Source: an uncultured Acidimicrobium sp. (GTDB lineage Bacteria; Actinomycetota; Acidimicrobiia; Acidimicrobiales; Ilumatobacteraceae). From it: a stretch of DNA of 22,459 bases. The notes under the pieces are model-generated. The model was not told the origin of the DNA. It searched no databases and was given only the letters and a program-made list of their open reading frames with translations. The position numbers were made by a program, and so were the translations under genes. The DNA lies in contig CAITUB010000096.1 of NCBI GenBank assembly GCA_903895515.1, positions 1 through 22,459 on the forward strand, read 5' to 3'. Shown here piece after piece: positions 1 through 8,493 of this stretch. The stretch's first letter is position 1; each line of letters begins with the position of its first letter.

Positions 1-615
1 CAACCTGGGGACCTGTTGTTGCTCGTTGCCGACACATGGTCAACAACGTGCGATGTGCTTGGCACATTGCGTAATGACATCGGTCGTCCACCAGTACACG
101 AAGGTCCATATCGATACGTGTGGGTTATTGACTTTCCGTTGTTCGTTGGCATCAACGCCACAACAGGCAAGCCACAGCCGGGCCATCATCCGTTCTGTCA
201 GCCACACCCAGAAGACATTGAACGACTTGAATCAGATCCAATGTCAGTGCGCGCACTCGCGTACGACTTGGTGTTGAACGGTTGGGAACTGGGATCTGGT
301 TCGATTCGAATTCACGAGCCAGAAATGCAACGTCGTGTGTTCCGTCAATTGGGCATTTCCGATGAAGACGCAGATCGTCGCTTTGGTTTCTTCTTGCAAC
401 CGTTTAAATACGGCGCGCCGCCACACGGTGGTTTCGCTTTTGGCACCGACCGTCTTGTTGCAATTCTCGCTGGCGAAGAAAACATTCGTGAAGTCATTGC
501 TTTCCCGAAGACCCAATCGGGTAGCGATCCAATGACGAATGCTCCTACACCTGTTGGTGCTGCTCAACTCAACGAGCTGGGCATTCGACTGCTTCCTCCA
601 CCGGCGAAGAGTTAG
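1..615 (+). CDS. aspS: Aspartyl-tRNA synthetase, C-terminal part (5' truncated by the window)
   Basis: This is the last 204 codons of a class II aminoacyl-tRNA synthetase that charges tRNA-Asp (or Asp/Asn) in the cytoplasm; the family is usually about 580-600 residues. The frame is open from base 1 and ends at TAG 613-615. Visible features are the AspRS segment around VWVIDFPLF, a degenerate HHPF-type motif in the bacterial insertion/catalytic core region, and class II motif 3 as FGTDRLVAILAG followed by the family hallmark IREVIAFPKT. The C-terminus NELGIRLLPPP matches the usual end of bacterial AspRS. Motifs 1 and 2 and the anticodon-binding domain lie upstream of the window, so discrimination between the discriminating and non-discriminating types cannot be judged. 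It is followed after 11 bases by rarA, the common actinobacterial neighbour. Confidence 0.95.
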   Translation, partial: QPGDLLLLVADTWSTTCDVLGTLRNDIGRPPVHEGPYRYVWVIDFPLFVGINATTGKPQPGHHPFCQPHPEDIERLESDPMSVRALAYDLVLNGWELGSGSIRIHEPEMQRRVFRQLGISDEDADRRFGFFLQPFKYGAPPHGGFAFGTDRLVAILAGEENIREVIAFPKTQSGSDPMTNAPTPVGAAQLNELGIRLLPPPAKS

Positions 616-618
616 GGT
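613..618 (+). promoter_or_regulatory. Possible -10 element (TAGGGT) before rarA
   Basis: The hexamer TAGGGT fits the actinobacterial -10 pattern TANNNT and ends 8 bases before the rarA GTG at 627. Its first three bases are the aspS stop codon. A weak purine stretch (AGGG) at the same place could instead serve as a ribosome binding site, so this is a candidate only. No -35 match is evident. Confidence 0.25.
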
Positions 619-626
619 CGCATTCG

Positions 627-1895
627 GTGGGCAACGCCGAAGATCTTTTCACTGCAGCGGTGAACGAACGCTTGCGTGGTCAAGCTCCGCTTGCTGCTCG
701 CTTGCGTCCAAAGAGCCTTGACGAAATAGTCGGACAGCAACACTTAGTTGCACCTGGTGCACCGCTACGCAAACTGATTGAGGCCGATCGTTTGTCGTCG
801 GTCATTTTGTGGGGCCCACCGGGAACGGGGAAGACCACACTTGCCGAAGTGGTTGCACTGACAACGAATCGTGCTTTCGAACGACTGTCTGCAGTGACAT
901 CGGGCGTCAAGGATGTTCGTGAAGCAATTGAGCGGGCAACCGATCGCCTTGGCCAACATGGAAAGTCAACAATCGTGTTTGTTGATGAGATTCATCGATT
1001 CTCCACATCGCAACAAGATGCGTTGCTGCCTTCTGTTGAAAGTGGAATCATCACGCTGATCGGAGCGACCACAGAAAATCCGTATTTTGAAGTGAACGCA
1101 CCGTTGCGCAGTCGCAGCACGCTGTTTCGTTTAGAGCCATTACAAACGCAAGATATTCGTGTGCTCTTGTTACGCGGTCTGGAAGCAGAAGCATTGAGTG
1201 CAACCGATGAAGCACTGAGCAAGCTGATGCAACTCTCCGGGGGAGACGGTCGTCAAAGTTTGACGGCGCTTGAAGTTGCATGTGCACTCGCACGCCCGCA
1301 ACAGGTCACGCTCGATCATGTGGAAGCTGCACTTGGTGTGAGCTCGCTTCGTTATGGCCGCGACGATCACTATGACGTGGTGTCGGCGTTTATTAAAAGC
1401 ATGCGCGGCAGCGATGCTGATGCATCGGTATTTTGGCTTGCTCGCATGCTTGAAGCAGGCGATGATCCGCGATTCATTGCTCGTCGAATGATTATTTTTG
1501 CATCTGAAGACATTGGCGTGGCCGATTCACAAGCTCTTGTGATTGCGGTTTCAGCAGCCCAAGCTGTCGATCATGTTGGGCTTCCCGAAGCGCAACTGAA
1601 TCTTTCGCAGTGCGCCATTTATCTGGCGCGTGCTCCGAAGAGCAATAGCTCGGCGCAGGCCATTTGGAACGCCAGGGCCGACATTCGAAACGGCGTGGAT
1701 GTGGAAGTTCCGGCGCATCTACGCGACGCGCATTACTCGGGTGCACAAGAAATTGGCCATGGGGCGGGGTACCAATCACCTCATAATGCTCATTTGCAGG
1801 ACGAAAAGGTGGAACAGGACTATTTACCTGCGCAAACTGAAGGGCGGGCTGTTCCACAGATTCCGTACTATCGGCCGTCAAACAACGACCGTTAG
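627..1895 (+). CDS. rarA: Replication-associated recombination ATPase RarA (MgsA/WRNIP1 family)
   Basis: This is an AAA+ ATPase related to clamp loaders that acts at stalled replication forks and in recombination. The 422-residue product is close to the usual length (about 430-450). Walker A is GPPGTGKT at residues 63-70, Walker B with DE is IVFVDEIHR at 116-124, and sensor 1 is GATTENP at 146-152. The C-terminal tetramerisation part has the family signature around residues 268-300 (WLARMLEAGDDPRFIARR and ASEDIGVAD). The GTG at 627 was chosen because the protein then begins just before the conserved LAARLRPKSLDEIVGQ segment, and it lies 11 bases after the aspS stop. The aspS-rarA pairing is typical of Actinobacteria. 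The gene may be read through from aspS or from the weak TAGGGT element at its start. Confidence 0.96.
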   Translation: MGNAEDLFTAAVNERLRGQAPLAARLRPKSLDEIVGQQHLVAPGAPLRKLIEADRLSSVILWGPPGTGKTTLAEVVALTTNRAFERLSAVTSGVKDVREAIERATDRLGQHGKSTIVFVDEIHRFSTSQQDALLPSVESGIITLIGATTENPYFEVNAPLRSRSTLFRLEPLQTQDIRVLLLRGLEAEALSATDEALSKLMQLSGGDGRQSLTALEVACALARPQQVTLDHVEAALGVSSLRYGRDDHYDVVSAFIKSMRGSDADASVFWLARMLEAGDDPRFIARRMIIFASEDIGVADSQALVIAVSAAQAVDHVGLPEAQLNLSQCAIYLARAPKSNSSAQAIWNARADIRNGVDVEVPAHLRDAHYSGAQEIGHGAGYQSPHNAHLQDEKVEQDYLPAQTEGRAVPQIPYYRPSNNDR

Positions 1896-1914
1896 GGCAA
1901 AGCCCATTGGCGTT

Positions 1915-1920
1915 GGAGGG
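1915..1920 (+). promoter_or_regulatory. Strong ribosome binding site GGAGGG for the 81-residue protein
   Basis: GGAGGG lies 8 bases before the ATG at 1929. It decides the start in favour of the first of two adjacent ATG codons (1929 and 1932), and it contrasts with nearby genes that lack such a site. Confidence 0.7.
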
Positions 1921-1928
1921 TTATCACC

Positions 1929-2174
1929 ATGATGAAGCGACTGTTTTGGTTTGTGCTTGGCGCATTCGCCGGCGTTTTTGGTGTTCGCTACGCAAAAAAT
2001 AAAGCTCGTGTTGCAGCAGAGCAATTGACCCCTGGTCAGATTGCAGCCGATGTTCTTGAAGGTGCCGTGAAACTGGCACAACAGGGCATGGAAATTGTGC
2101 GTAATTTGCGTAAGGACGAAGAAGTCATTCATTTTGAGTCCGAATCGGTAACGGTCACTCAAAATCAGAATTAG
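1929..2174 (+). CDS. Small membrane-anchored protein of unknown function, between rarA and alaS
   Basis: The product has 81 residues. Residues 4-19 are hydrophobic (LFWFVLGAFAGVFGVR) and form a probable N-terminal membrane anchor. They are followed by a basic patch (RYAKNKAR) and a charged cytoplasmic tail that probably forms an amphipathic helix at about 36-65. The end (residues 66-81) is polar and acidic. Many Actinobacteria carry one or two small proteins of this build immediately upstream of alaS (DUF948 and DUF6167 types). The position and layout suggest a relative of the second, but similarity cannot be measured here. It has a strong ribosome binding site and lies 33 bases after rarA and 33 bases before alaS. 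No enzymatic motif is visible, and no function is proposed. Confidence 0.8.
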   Translation: MMKRLFWFVLGAFAGVFGVRYAKNKARVAAEQLTPGQIAADVLEGAVKLAQQGMEIVRNLRKDEEVIHFESESVTVTQNQN

Positions 2175-2193
2175 CCAGTACGTGGTGCCGAAC

Positions 2194-2199
2194 TAGACT
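2194..2199 (+). promoter_or_regulatory. Probable -10 element (TAGACT) for a leaderless alaS transcript
   Basis: TAGACT fits TANNNT and ends 8 bases before the alaS ATG at 2208, which would place transcription initiation at or within two bases of the start codon. The bases between (GTTCGTAA) contain no ribosome binding site. A weak -35-like TTAGCC sits 17 bases upstream at 2171-2176. Confidence 0.45.
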
Positions 2200-2207
2200 G
2201 TTCGTAA

Positions 2208-4838
2208 ATGTCTACCTCGCGGCCCCCAATTTCCTCTGCTAACGATCTGCGAGAGTCGTTCTCTGGATACTTTGCAGACAAAGGGCATACGCGAGTTAAA
2301 TCCGCCAGTCTCATTCCCCATGACCCAACCGTGTTGTTCACCGTTGCGGGCATGGTTCCGTTCAAGCCATATTTTGTAGGTGACGAACAGGCGCCGTATA
2401 GCCGAGCAGTCACCGTGCAGAAATGCGCACGTGCTGGCGGCAAACATAATGACTTAGACGACGTTGGCCGCACGAAGCGTCACCTGGTGTTCTTCGAAAT
2501 GATGGGCAACTTTTCCTTCGGCGACTACTTCAAGAGTGATGCCATCCCATGGTCTTGGGAGCTCGTAACAGAAGTGTTTGGTTTTGATGGTGATCGACTA
2601 TGGATCACCGTTCATGAAAGTGACGATGAGGCTGAGGCAATTTGGCACGAAGAGGTTGGCGTGCCAATGGATCGCATTCAGCGCCTTGGCGACAAAGACA
2701 ACTTTTGGCAAATGGGTGAGACGGGTCCATGTGGTCCATGTTCGGAAATTCATATCGATCGTGGACCATCCTTCGGACCAGAAGGCGGACCGCTGAACGA
2801 TCCGCAAGGAGATCGCTTTCTCGAGTTTTGGAACTTGGTGTTCATGCAGTTCAACCAAGCAAAAGATGGAACGCGCACGCCGTTGCCTAAACCATCTATC
2901 GACACGGGTGCTGGTCTCGAGCGAATTCTTGCGTTGATGCAAGGAACTGACTCCGTTTGGGAAACCGATGTGCTGTTCCCACTCATTGAGCAAGGTCAGT
3001 CGCTCACCAGTCGCAAATATCAAATTGGCAACTACGAAGATCGCGACAGCTTTAGTTTGCGAGTGCTTGCAGAACACGCGCGCTCGGCAACGATGCTCAT
3101 TAATGATGGTGTATTCCCATCGAATGAAAACCGCGGGTATGTTTTGCGACGCATCATTCGTCGCGCGGTTCGCCACGCGTATTTGTTGGGCACTGAAAAG
3201 CTGGTCATGCCAAAGCTCTCCGAGACTGCAATCGACATCATGTCGGCTGCGTATCCTGACTTGCTTGGCAACAAGGACTTCATCCTTGGTGTCATGACGA
3301 AGGAAGAAGAACGTTTCCGCCAAACATTGAAGACCGGTCTCACCATTTTGGAAGATGAACTATCGAGCGGTTCGCAAGAACTCGCCGGCCCATCAGCGTT
3401 CTTATTGCACGACACCTATGGCTTTCCGCTCGAGCTCACTCAAGAAATTGCAGGAGAACGAAACGTTCGCGTTGACGTGGCTGGTTTCGAGCAGGAAATG
3501 GGCGCTCAACGCGATCGCGCGAAGAGTGCGCGTAAGGGTGCAAAAGTAGGCGAGGCAACTATCGAGGCGTATCGCCACGTGATGGAAACCCATGGCATCA
3601 CCGAGTTTGTTGGTTACGAAGAAACTGCGTGCGAAGCAAACGTGCTAGCAGTAATCCCGGTACAAGATGGCGAACAAGAAGACGTTGATGTGTTCCTTGA
3701 TGTCACTCCGTTCTTCGCTGAAAGCGGAGGACAGGTCGGTGACGTCGGCACCATCACTACGTCTACGGGAGAAATTGAAGTACTCGACACCATGTTCGCG
3801 CTCCCAGGACTGCGCAAGCACATTGGCAAGATTGTCCGCGGTTCCGTTACGGCAGGACAAAGTGCTCGTGTAGCAATCAATGTTTCAGACCGCGATGCAA
3901 CGCGCCGTAATCACACGGCTACTCACATTTTGCACTGGGCGTTACGCGAAGTGCTCGGCGAACACGTGAAACAGGCTGGGTCGTTGGTTTCCCCTGACCG
4001 CTTGCGTTTTGACTTCAGTCACTACGCAGCAGTGAGCGCAGAAGAGATCGAACGCATTGAGCGACTGGCTAATGAGCAAGTGTTTGCTAACTCAGCAACC
4101 AAAAACTATGAGACGTCAAAAGACGAAGCAACGGCAGCCGGGGCAATTGCCTTCTTTGGTGACAAGTACGGAGACCTCGTGCGCGTTTTGGAGGCTGGAA
4201 AGACTTTTGAATTGTGCGGAGGAACGCACGTGAAAGCAACTGGCGATATCGGAATCATCAAAGTTGTCTCTGAATCGTCCATTGGTTCTAACTTGCGTCG
4301 TATTGAGGCAGTGACAGGCGAGAACACGTTTAACTATTTGCTCGAGACCACCCGCACGTTGTCCAATGCAGCCGAACTTCTTGGAACGCAACCGAGCGAC
4401 ATCATGTCTACGGTGCAGCGCAAACTAGATGAAGTGAAATCGTTGTCCGACGAAATTAAGCAACTGCGTTCTGCTCAGGCCAGGTCGCGAGCAGGGGAAT
4501 TGGTGGCAGAAGCGTCTAACGGGCATGTTGTTGCCCGCATAGACGGCATTTCACCAAATGACTTGCGTGAACTGGCACTTGCAATTCGCCAGAGCCAAAC
4601 AGTTCAAGCCGTTGTTCTCGGCGGAGTCACTGATACGGGTGGTGTTGCCTTGGTTGCTGCTGTTGGTAATGGACTTGACGTAGCTGCTGGTGAACTCATT
4701 AAGGATGCCGCAAAAGCTGTTGGCGGCGGCGGTGGTGGAAAGGGCGACATCGCTACTGCTGGTGGAAAAAATCCGGCGGCACTTGATGAGGCATTGAATT
4801 TGGCACGCGCTGCCTTGGGCAGGGTGTCTGGTTCATAA
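2208..4838 (+). CDS. alaS: Alanyl-tRNA synthetase
   Basis: This class II synthetase attaches alanine to tRNA-Ala in the cytoplasm and hydrolyses mischarged Ser/Gly-tRNA. The 876-residue length is normal for the family. The catalytic domain has the AlaRS motif 2 region (CARAGGKHNDL, followed by FFEMMGNFSFGDYF) and GPCGPCSEIHID. The editing domain carries all four zinc-site residues: H569 and H573 in NHTATH, and C670 and H674 in ELCGGTH. The C-terminal C-Ala domain ends with a glycine-rich run (GGGGGG) and IATAGGKNP near residues 843-860, as usual. The ATG at 2208 gives the normal N-terminus, with the conserved region beginning at LRESFSGYF. No ribosome binding site precedes it; a TAGACT hexamer does. 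ruvX follows after one base, so these genes are probably co-transcribed. Confidence 0.97.
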   Translation: MSTSRPPISSANDLRESFSGYFADKGHTRVKSASLIPHDPTVLFTVAGMVPFKPYFVGDEQAPYSRAVTVQKCARAGGKHNDLDDVGRTKRHLVFFEMMGNFSFGDYFKSDAIPWSWELVTEVFGFDGDRLWITVHESDDEAEAIWHEEVGVPMDRIQRLGDKDNFWQMGETGPCGPCSEIHIDRGPSFGPEGGPLNDPQGDRFLEFWNLVFMQFNQAKDGTRTPLPKPSIDTGAGLERILALMQGTDSVWETDVLFPLIEQGQSLTSRKYQIGNYEDRDSFSLRVLAEHARSATMLINDGVFPSNENRGYVLRRIIRRAVRHAYLLGTEKLVMPKLSETAIDIMSAAYPDLLGNKDFILGVMTKEEERFRQTLKTGLTILEDELSSGSQELAGPSAFLLHDTYGFPLELTQEIAGERNVRVDVAGFEQEMGAQRDRAKSARKGAKVGEATIEAYRHVMETHGITEFVGYEETACEANVLAVIPVQDGEQEDVDVFLDVTPFFAESGGQVGDVGTITTSTGEIEVLDTMFALPGLRKHIGKIVRGSVTAGQSARVAINVSDRDATRRNHTATHILHWALREVLGEHVKQAGSLVSPDRLRFDFSHYAAVSAEEIERIERLANEQVFANSATKNYETSKDEATAAGAIAFFGDKYGDLVRVLEAGKTFELCGGTHVKATGDIGIIKVVSESSIGSNLRRIEAVTGENTFNYLLETTRTLSNAAELLGTQPSDIMSTVQRKLDEVKSLSDEIKQLRSAQARSRAGELVAEASNGHVVARIDGISPNDLRELALAIRQSQTVQAVVLGGVTDTGGVALVAAVGNGLDVAAGELIKDAAKAVGGGGGGKGDIATAGGKNPAALDEALNLARAALGRVSGS

Positions 4839-4839
4839 C

Positions 4840-5277
4840 GTGCGCGCACTCGGGATTGATCTCGGGAGTAAGCGGATTGGTGTCGCAACAAGCGACCGAA
4901 GTGGAACTATTGCAACTCCATTAACGGTGTTGAAGCGATCGGGTTCGCTTGAAACCGATTATCGGGCAATTGCTGAATTGGTCGCTGAGTATGAAATTGA
5001 ATGCGTGGTTGTCGGACTTCCACTACACATGAATGGAAACTACGGCGATGCGGCGAAGTCTGCCGTCGCCGAAGTGCAGCAGTTGACTAGCGTGTTGAGT
5101 GTGCCAGTTCTCACCTTTGATGAACGTCGCACGACAGTAACTGCAGACAATATTTTGATGGAACAAAACATGAACGCGCAAGAACGTCGCAAAGTGATCG
5201 ACAAGGTTGCAGCCGCAGTCATGCTGCAATCATGGCTAGACGGCAGAAAGATGACGGAAGCCCGTAGTCGTGATTGA
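4840..5277 (+). CDS. ruvX: RuvX/YqgF family Holliday-junction-resolvase-like RNase
   Basis: The 145-residue protein has the RNase H-like fold of the YqgF family, which acts in pre-16S rRNA 5' end processing and has been proposed to resolve Holliday junctions. The first acidic catalytic residue is D7 in GIDLGSKRIGVATSD. The second motif is VVVGLPLHMNG (residues 57-66), the third is TFDERRTT with D94/E95, and the final acidic residue is D121 in IDKVAAAV. The GTG start at 4840 follows the alaS stop by one base and begins two residues before the conserved GID core. The gene overlaps mltG by 8 bases. The alaS-ruvX-mltG-aroE order is a conserved actinobacterial string and supports the assignment. 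Confidence 0.94.
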   Translation: MRALGIDLGSKRIGVATSDRSGTIATPLTVLKRSGSLETDYRAIAELVAEYEIECVVVGLPLHMNGNYGDAAKSAVAEVQQLTSVLSVPVLTFDERRTTVTADNILMEQNMNAQERRKVIDKVAAAVMLQSWLDGRKMTEARSRD

Positions 5278-6469
5278 TCCACTCATCAAGATTCGCAAGA
5301 CCGAAGAACAACCCGCCGAAAACTGGTACGACGACCCGTGGGATAGCCCGGAAGCACTGCGCCGCTCAGAACAATTAGAAGCTGATGTAATGCCGAATGA
5401 TTTTCGGGGCCTATCGCGGCCGTTCCAAATTGTTGCGGCAGCAGTTGCTGTGGTCACCCTATTTATGGGTGCCATTGGCATGTGGTACGTGCACCAAGTC
5501 AATCCATCGGGCAAAGGCGACCCACAATCGTTCACTGTTGTGGAAGGAGACACCATCTCGTCGGTAAGTAGGCGACTTGCAGATGATGGTTTTGTGTCGA
5601 GTGCCAGCGTGTTCTCGTGGTATGTCTCGCGTAAAGGCGGAATCGAATTGATTCCTGGTTATTACACCATTGCGCCAAAAGACCATATGGGCAACATCAT
5701 GGCTGTTCTCAAGACACCACCATCGGCTACATATCAGAAGGTGACGTTTCCTGAGGGCTACACCATTTCACAAATGGGAACGCGACTTGCCGAGAAAACG
5801 TTGCGCTTAAACGCCGAGCAATTCGTGGCCATGGCCAATGACCCTGCAATCGAAACTCCGTATCGCCCAGATGGCCAGCTTTCGCTTGAAGGGCTGCTTT
5901 TTCCCGACACCTATCAAATATCGGGTGATCAAAATGAACAGCAGGTTGTGCAACAGCTTGCTAAGCAAATGGTCAGAGTTGCTTCGCAAGAAGGCATCGA
6001 TGATGCGCAAGCAAAAGTTGGGCTTACTCCGTACAAGGTATTAATCGTTGCGTCGATGATTGAGCGTGAAGCAAAAGTTGACGCCGATCGCGCCAAAATC
6101 GCGCGAGTTATCTACAACCGCCTAGAAATAAAGATGCCACTACAAATTGATGCAACGTTGTTGTACAACGCTCCTGCAGATGCAGACTTCGCAACGCTGA
6201 AGGCAACAGACACTCCGTACAACTCCTACATCAATAAAGGATTGCCACCAACTCCAATTGCCAACCCAGGTCGCGCGTCGATTATTGCTGCATTGAACCC
6301 TGCGCCGAACCCTGCTGGTACCGACCCGCTGTGTGAAAATGTGCCAAAGCCGTGTCGCTATCTGTATTACGTGTTGTCAGATAAAGAAGGCGGACATGCT
6401 TTCGCTGTCACGCTCGCACAACATGAAGCAAACGTTGCAGCAGCGCGTCAAGCTGGCCTGCTGCCGTGA
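5270..6469 (+). CDS. mltG: Endolytic murein transglycosylase MltG (YceG-like)
   Basis: This membrane-anchored lytic transglycosylase cuts nascent glycan strands and so ends their elongation. The 399-residue product has a cytoplasmic N-terminal tail of about 50 residues that is rich in acidic residues. One transmembrane segment follows at about 54-74. Next comes a LysM-like region at about 87-150 (VVEGDTISSVSRRL, with GYY at 130-132). The YceG catalytic domain carries the active-site glutamate as E265 in ASMIEREA, followed by ARVIYNRL and LQIDATLLY. The C-terminal YYVLSDKEGGHAFAVT block is typical. The GTG at 5270 was chosen because GACGGAAG lies about 9 bases upstream; it overlaps ruvX by 8 bases. 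aroE begins inside its stop codon. Confidence 0.95.
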   Translation: MIDPLIKIRKTEEQPAENWYDDPWDSPEALRRSEQLEADVMPNDFRGLSRPFQIVAAAVAVVTLFMGAIGMWYVHQVNPSGKGDPQSFTVVEGDTISSVSRRLADDGFVSSASVFSWYVSRKGGIELIPGYYTIAPKDHMGNIMAVLKTPPSATYQKVTFPEGYTISQMGTRLAEKTLRLNAEQFVAMANDPAIETPYRPDGQLSLEGLLFPDTYQISGDQNEQQVVQQLAKQMVRVASQEGIDDAQAKVGLTPYKVLIVASMIEREAKVDADRAKIARVIYNRLEIKMPLQIDATLLYNAPADADFATLKATDTPYNSYINKGLPPTPIANPGRASIIAALNPAPNPAGTDPLCENVPKPCRYLYYVLSDKEGGHAFAVTLAQHEANVAAARQAGLLP

Positions 6470-7287
6470 AACTAAAAACCATTGCAGCGGTTATTGGCTC
6501 GCCGGTATCGCAAAGCCTTTCACCAGCAATTCATAATGCCGCGTTCACGCAAATGTCAAAACCGTGGCGCTACGTCGCAATTGATGTTGATGCGGAGTAC
6601 TTCGAAGAAGAAGTATTGGCTGCACGAGAATCAGGAATGCTCGGACTCAGTATCACCATGCCGCACAAAGATGCCGCATTCGCATTGGTGCAACATCGAG
6701 ACGAGATTGCACAACGCTCTGGGTCTGTGAACACCATTATTTTTGATGACGCAGGCACGTTGCGTGGTGCAAACACTGACGGTGATGGTTGCTGTGACGC
6801 GCTCGTTCGTGGTGGAGCAACAATTGCAGGAAGTCGGGCAGTAGTGCTTGGGGCAGGTGGAACCGCGCGAGCAGTGGTTGCCGCACTCGGGTTGCGTGGT
6901 GCTGCGGACATTGCCATTGTCAATCGCACACAGTCGCGAGCAGTAGAGGCAAGCGAGTGCGCAGATGTTGCACGTGTCGGTTCAGAAAGTGACATTGCCG
7001 ATGCGACACTGCTCATCAACACCACGTCAGTTGGCATGGGTACATCTGAATCACCGGTAAGTTCATCCTTTCTTCACAGTTCACTGATCGCACTCGATGC
7101 GGTGTATCACCCGTTGGAAACGTCGTTCATTGCTCAGGCACGTTCGGTAGGTGCTCAGACTGTTGATGGTTTGTGGATGCTGATTTGCCAAGCAGTGCGT
7201 CAAGAAGAACTGTGGTGTGGCGTGACTCCAGACCCACAAGTAATGCGCGACGCAGCACTGCGCGAACTTGCACAACGCAACGCGTAA
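6466..7287 (+). CDS. aroE: Shikimate dehydrogenase (NADP-dependent)
   Basis: The enzyme reduces 3-dehydroshikimate to shikimate, the fourth step of the shikimate pathway, in the cytoplasm. The product has 273 residues, normal for AroE. The shikimate-binding site is SLSPAIHN (17-24), the catalytic lysine is K68 in TMPHKD, and N89 and D105 (GANTDGDG) complete the substrate site. The nucleotide-binding loop is GAGGTARAV near residue 125, followed by VNRTQSRA, whose Arg/Thr pattern favours NADP. The C-terminal glutamine motif is GLWMLICQA. The GTG start overlaps the mltG stop by 4 bases (GTGA), implying translational coupling. It is the first of five shikimate genes in a row. Confidence 0.95.
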   Translation: MKLKTIAAVIGSPVSQSLSPAIHNAAFTQMSKPWRYVAIDVDAEYFEEEVLAARESGMLGLSITMPHKDAAFALVQHRDEIAQRSGSVNTIIFDDAGTLRGANTDGDGCCDALVRGGATIAGSRAVVLGAGGTARAVVAALGLRGAADIAIVNRTQSRAVEASECADVARVGSESDIADATLLINTTSVGMGTSESPVSSSFLHSSLIALDAVYHPLETSFIAQARSVGAQTVDGLWMLICQAVRQEELWCGVTPDPQVMRDAALRELAQRNA

Positions 7288-7316
7288 TTGTCCCGATTCC
7301 TGAGGGGGCATACGGG

Positions 7317-7322
7317 TAGCCT
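7317..7322 (+). promoter_or_regulatory. Probable -10 element (TAGCCT) for a leaderless aroC transcript
   Basis: The 42-base gap between aroE and aroC holds TAGCCT, a TANNNT hexamer ending 7 bases before the aroC ATG at 7330, so initiation would fall on or next to the start codon. A GAGGGGG run at 7302-7308 is too far upstream (21 bases) to be a ribosome binding site. No clear -35 is present. Confidence 0.45.
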
Positions 7323-7329
7323 GTAGGGC

Positions 7330-8493
7330 ATGTTGCGTTATCTCACTGCAGGAGAAAGCCATGGCCAAGCCTTGGTCGTCATTGTTGAGGGCCTTCCTGC
7401 GGGCATGAAGGTGACCGCCGAAGATATTCAAGCTGAACTTGGTCGCCGTCGCTTGGGCTATGGGCGTGGTCCGCGCCAGCGTTTCGAACAGGACGAAATT
7501 GTGCTCATCGGCGGAATTCGCCATGGCCGCACATTGGGCTCGCCAGTTGCAATTGAAATTAAAAACTCAGAGTGGTTCCGCAGCGATGTGTGGCATGAGG
7601 AAATGTCGCCGGCTCCTGGAGCAACGAAGAAGCCACTCACTCAGCCACGACCCGGCCATGCCGATTTGACGGGCATGCAGAAATACGGGTTCACCGATGC
7701 TCGCGACGTGTTGGAACGGGCGAGTGCACGCGAGACGGCTGCACGTGTAGTTGCTGGTGCGCTGGCCAAGTTGTTGCTGAAGGAAATTGGCGTTGATATT
7801 TTGTCGCACGTAACCCAGATGGGCTCGGCTAAGTCGGAGTCAAACATTCGCCCAACGATTCAGGATTTGTCGGTTGTTGATGATTCGCCAGTACGCGCAT
7901 TCAACAAAGAAGCCGAGCAGGCCATGATTACCGAAATTGAAGCTGCTGCAAAAGATGGCGACAGTCTCGGTGGAATCGTTGAAGTGCTCGCTTATGGCTT
8001 GCCAGTAGGACTTGGTAGCTACGTGCATTGGGATCGCAAAATTGATGGATTGCTCGCGCAGGCAATCATGAGCATTCAAGCAGTCAAAGGTGTTGAAATT
8101 GGAGACGGTTTCGAAGTGGCTGGTCGTCGCGGAAGTTTGGCGCACGATGCAATTTCGTGGGACGAAGCAACCAAGTCGTATCGACGCGAGACCACTCTTG
8201 CTGGCGGAACCGAAGGCGGCATGACGACAGGCGAACTCATGGTGGTGCGCGCTGCAATGAAGCCACTTGCAACATTAAATCGACCAACATTGAAAACGAT
8301 TGACACCGTGACCAAAGAAGAAACGGTCAGTTTCAAAGAACGCACAGACGTCACTGCAGTTCCTGCAATGGGAGTTGTTGCCGAAACCATGGTTGCACTG
8401 GTGTTGGCCGATGAGGCGCAGCGCAAATTTGGTGGAGACTCGGTAGAAGAGTTCGTTCGCAATGCGGCGTCATACGCTGCATCAATCCAGTGA
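7330..8493 (+). CDS. aroC: Chorismate synthase
   Basis: This FMN-dependent enzyme converts EPSP to chorismate, the last step of the shared aromatic pathway. The 387-residue length matches the family. The N-terminal signature is GESHGQAL (residues 8-15, catalytic histidine H11). The second histidine lies in RPGHADL near residue 107. The arginine-rich signature RASARETAARV is near 130, and the C-terminal signature is RTDVTAVPAMGVVAE near 338-352. ATG 7330 gives the standard MLRYLTAGESHG start. It lies 42 bases after aroE, the largest gap inside the aro cluster, where a new transcript may begin. It overlaps aroK by 4 bases. Confidence 0.97.
   Translation: MLRYLTAGESHGQALVVIVEGLPAGMKVTAEDIQAELGRRRLGYGRGPRQRFEQDEIVLIGGIRHGRTLGSPVAIEIKNSEWFRSDVWHEEMSPAPGATKKPLTQPRPGHADLTGMQKYGFTDARDVLERASARETAARVVAGALAKLLLKEIGVDILSHVTQMGSAKSESNIRPTIQDLSVVDDSPVRAFNKEAEQAMITEIEAAAKDGDSLGGIVEVLAYGLPVGLGSYVHWDRKIDGLLAQAIMSIQAVKGVEIGDGFEVAGRRGSLAHDAISWDEATKSYRRETTLAGGTEGGMTTGELMVVRAAMKPLATLNRPTLKTIDTVTKEETVSFKERTDVTAVPAMGVVAETMVALVLADEAQRKFGGDSVEEFVRNAASYAASIQ

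Noticed and set aside
2598..3323. Long antisense open frame inside alaS (241 codons), and similar antisense frames across aro, pyr and car genes
   Set aside because: They lie opposite strongly conserved genes, have no family motifs or ribosome binding sites, and are explained by the codon bias of the sense strand.
4725..4745. Glycine-codon repeat (GGC/GGT run) in alaS
   Set aside because: This is the normal glycine-rich motif of the AlaRS C-terminal domain, not a simple-sequence mutation site.
7292..7315. Possible terminator hairpin CCCG/CGGG between aroE and aroC
   Set aside because: The stem is only 4 bp with a loop of about 17 bases and no following T run.
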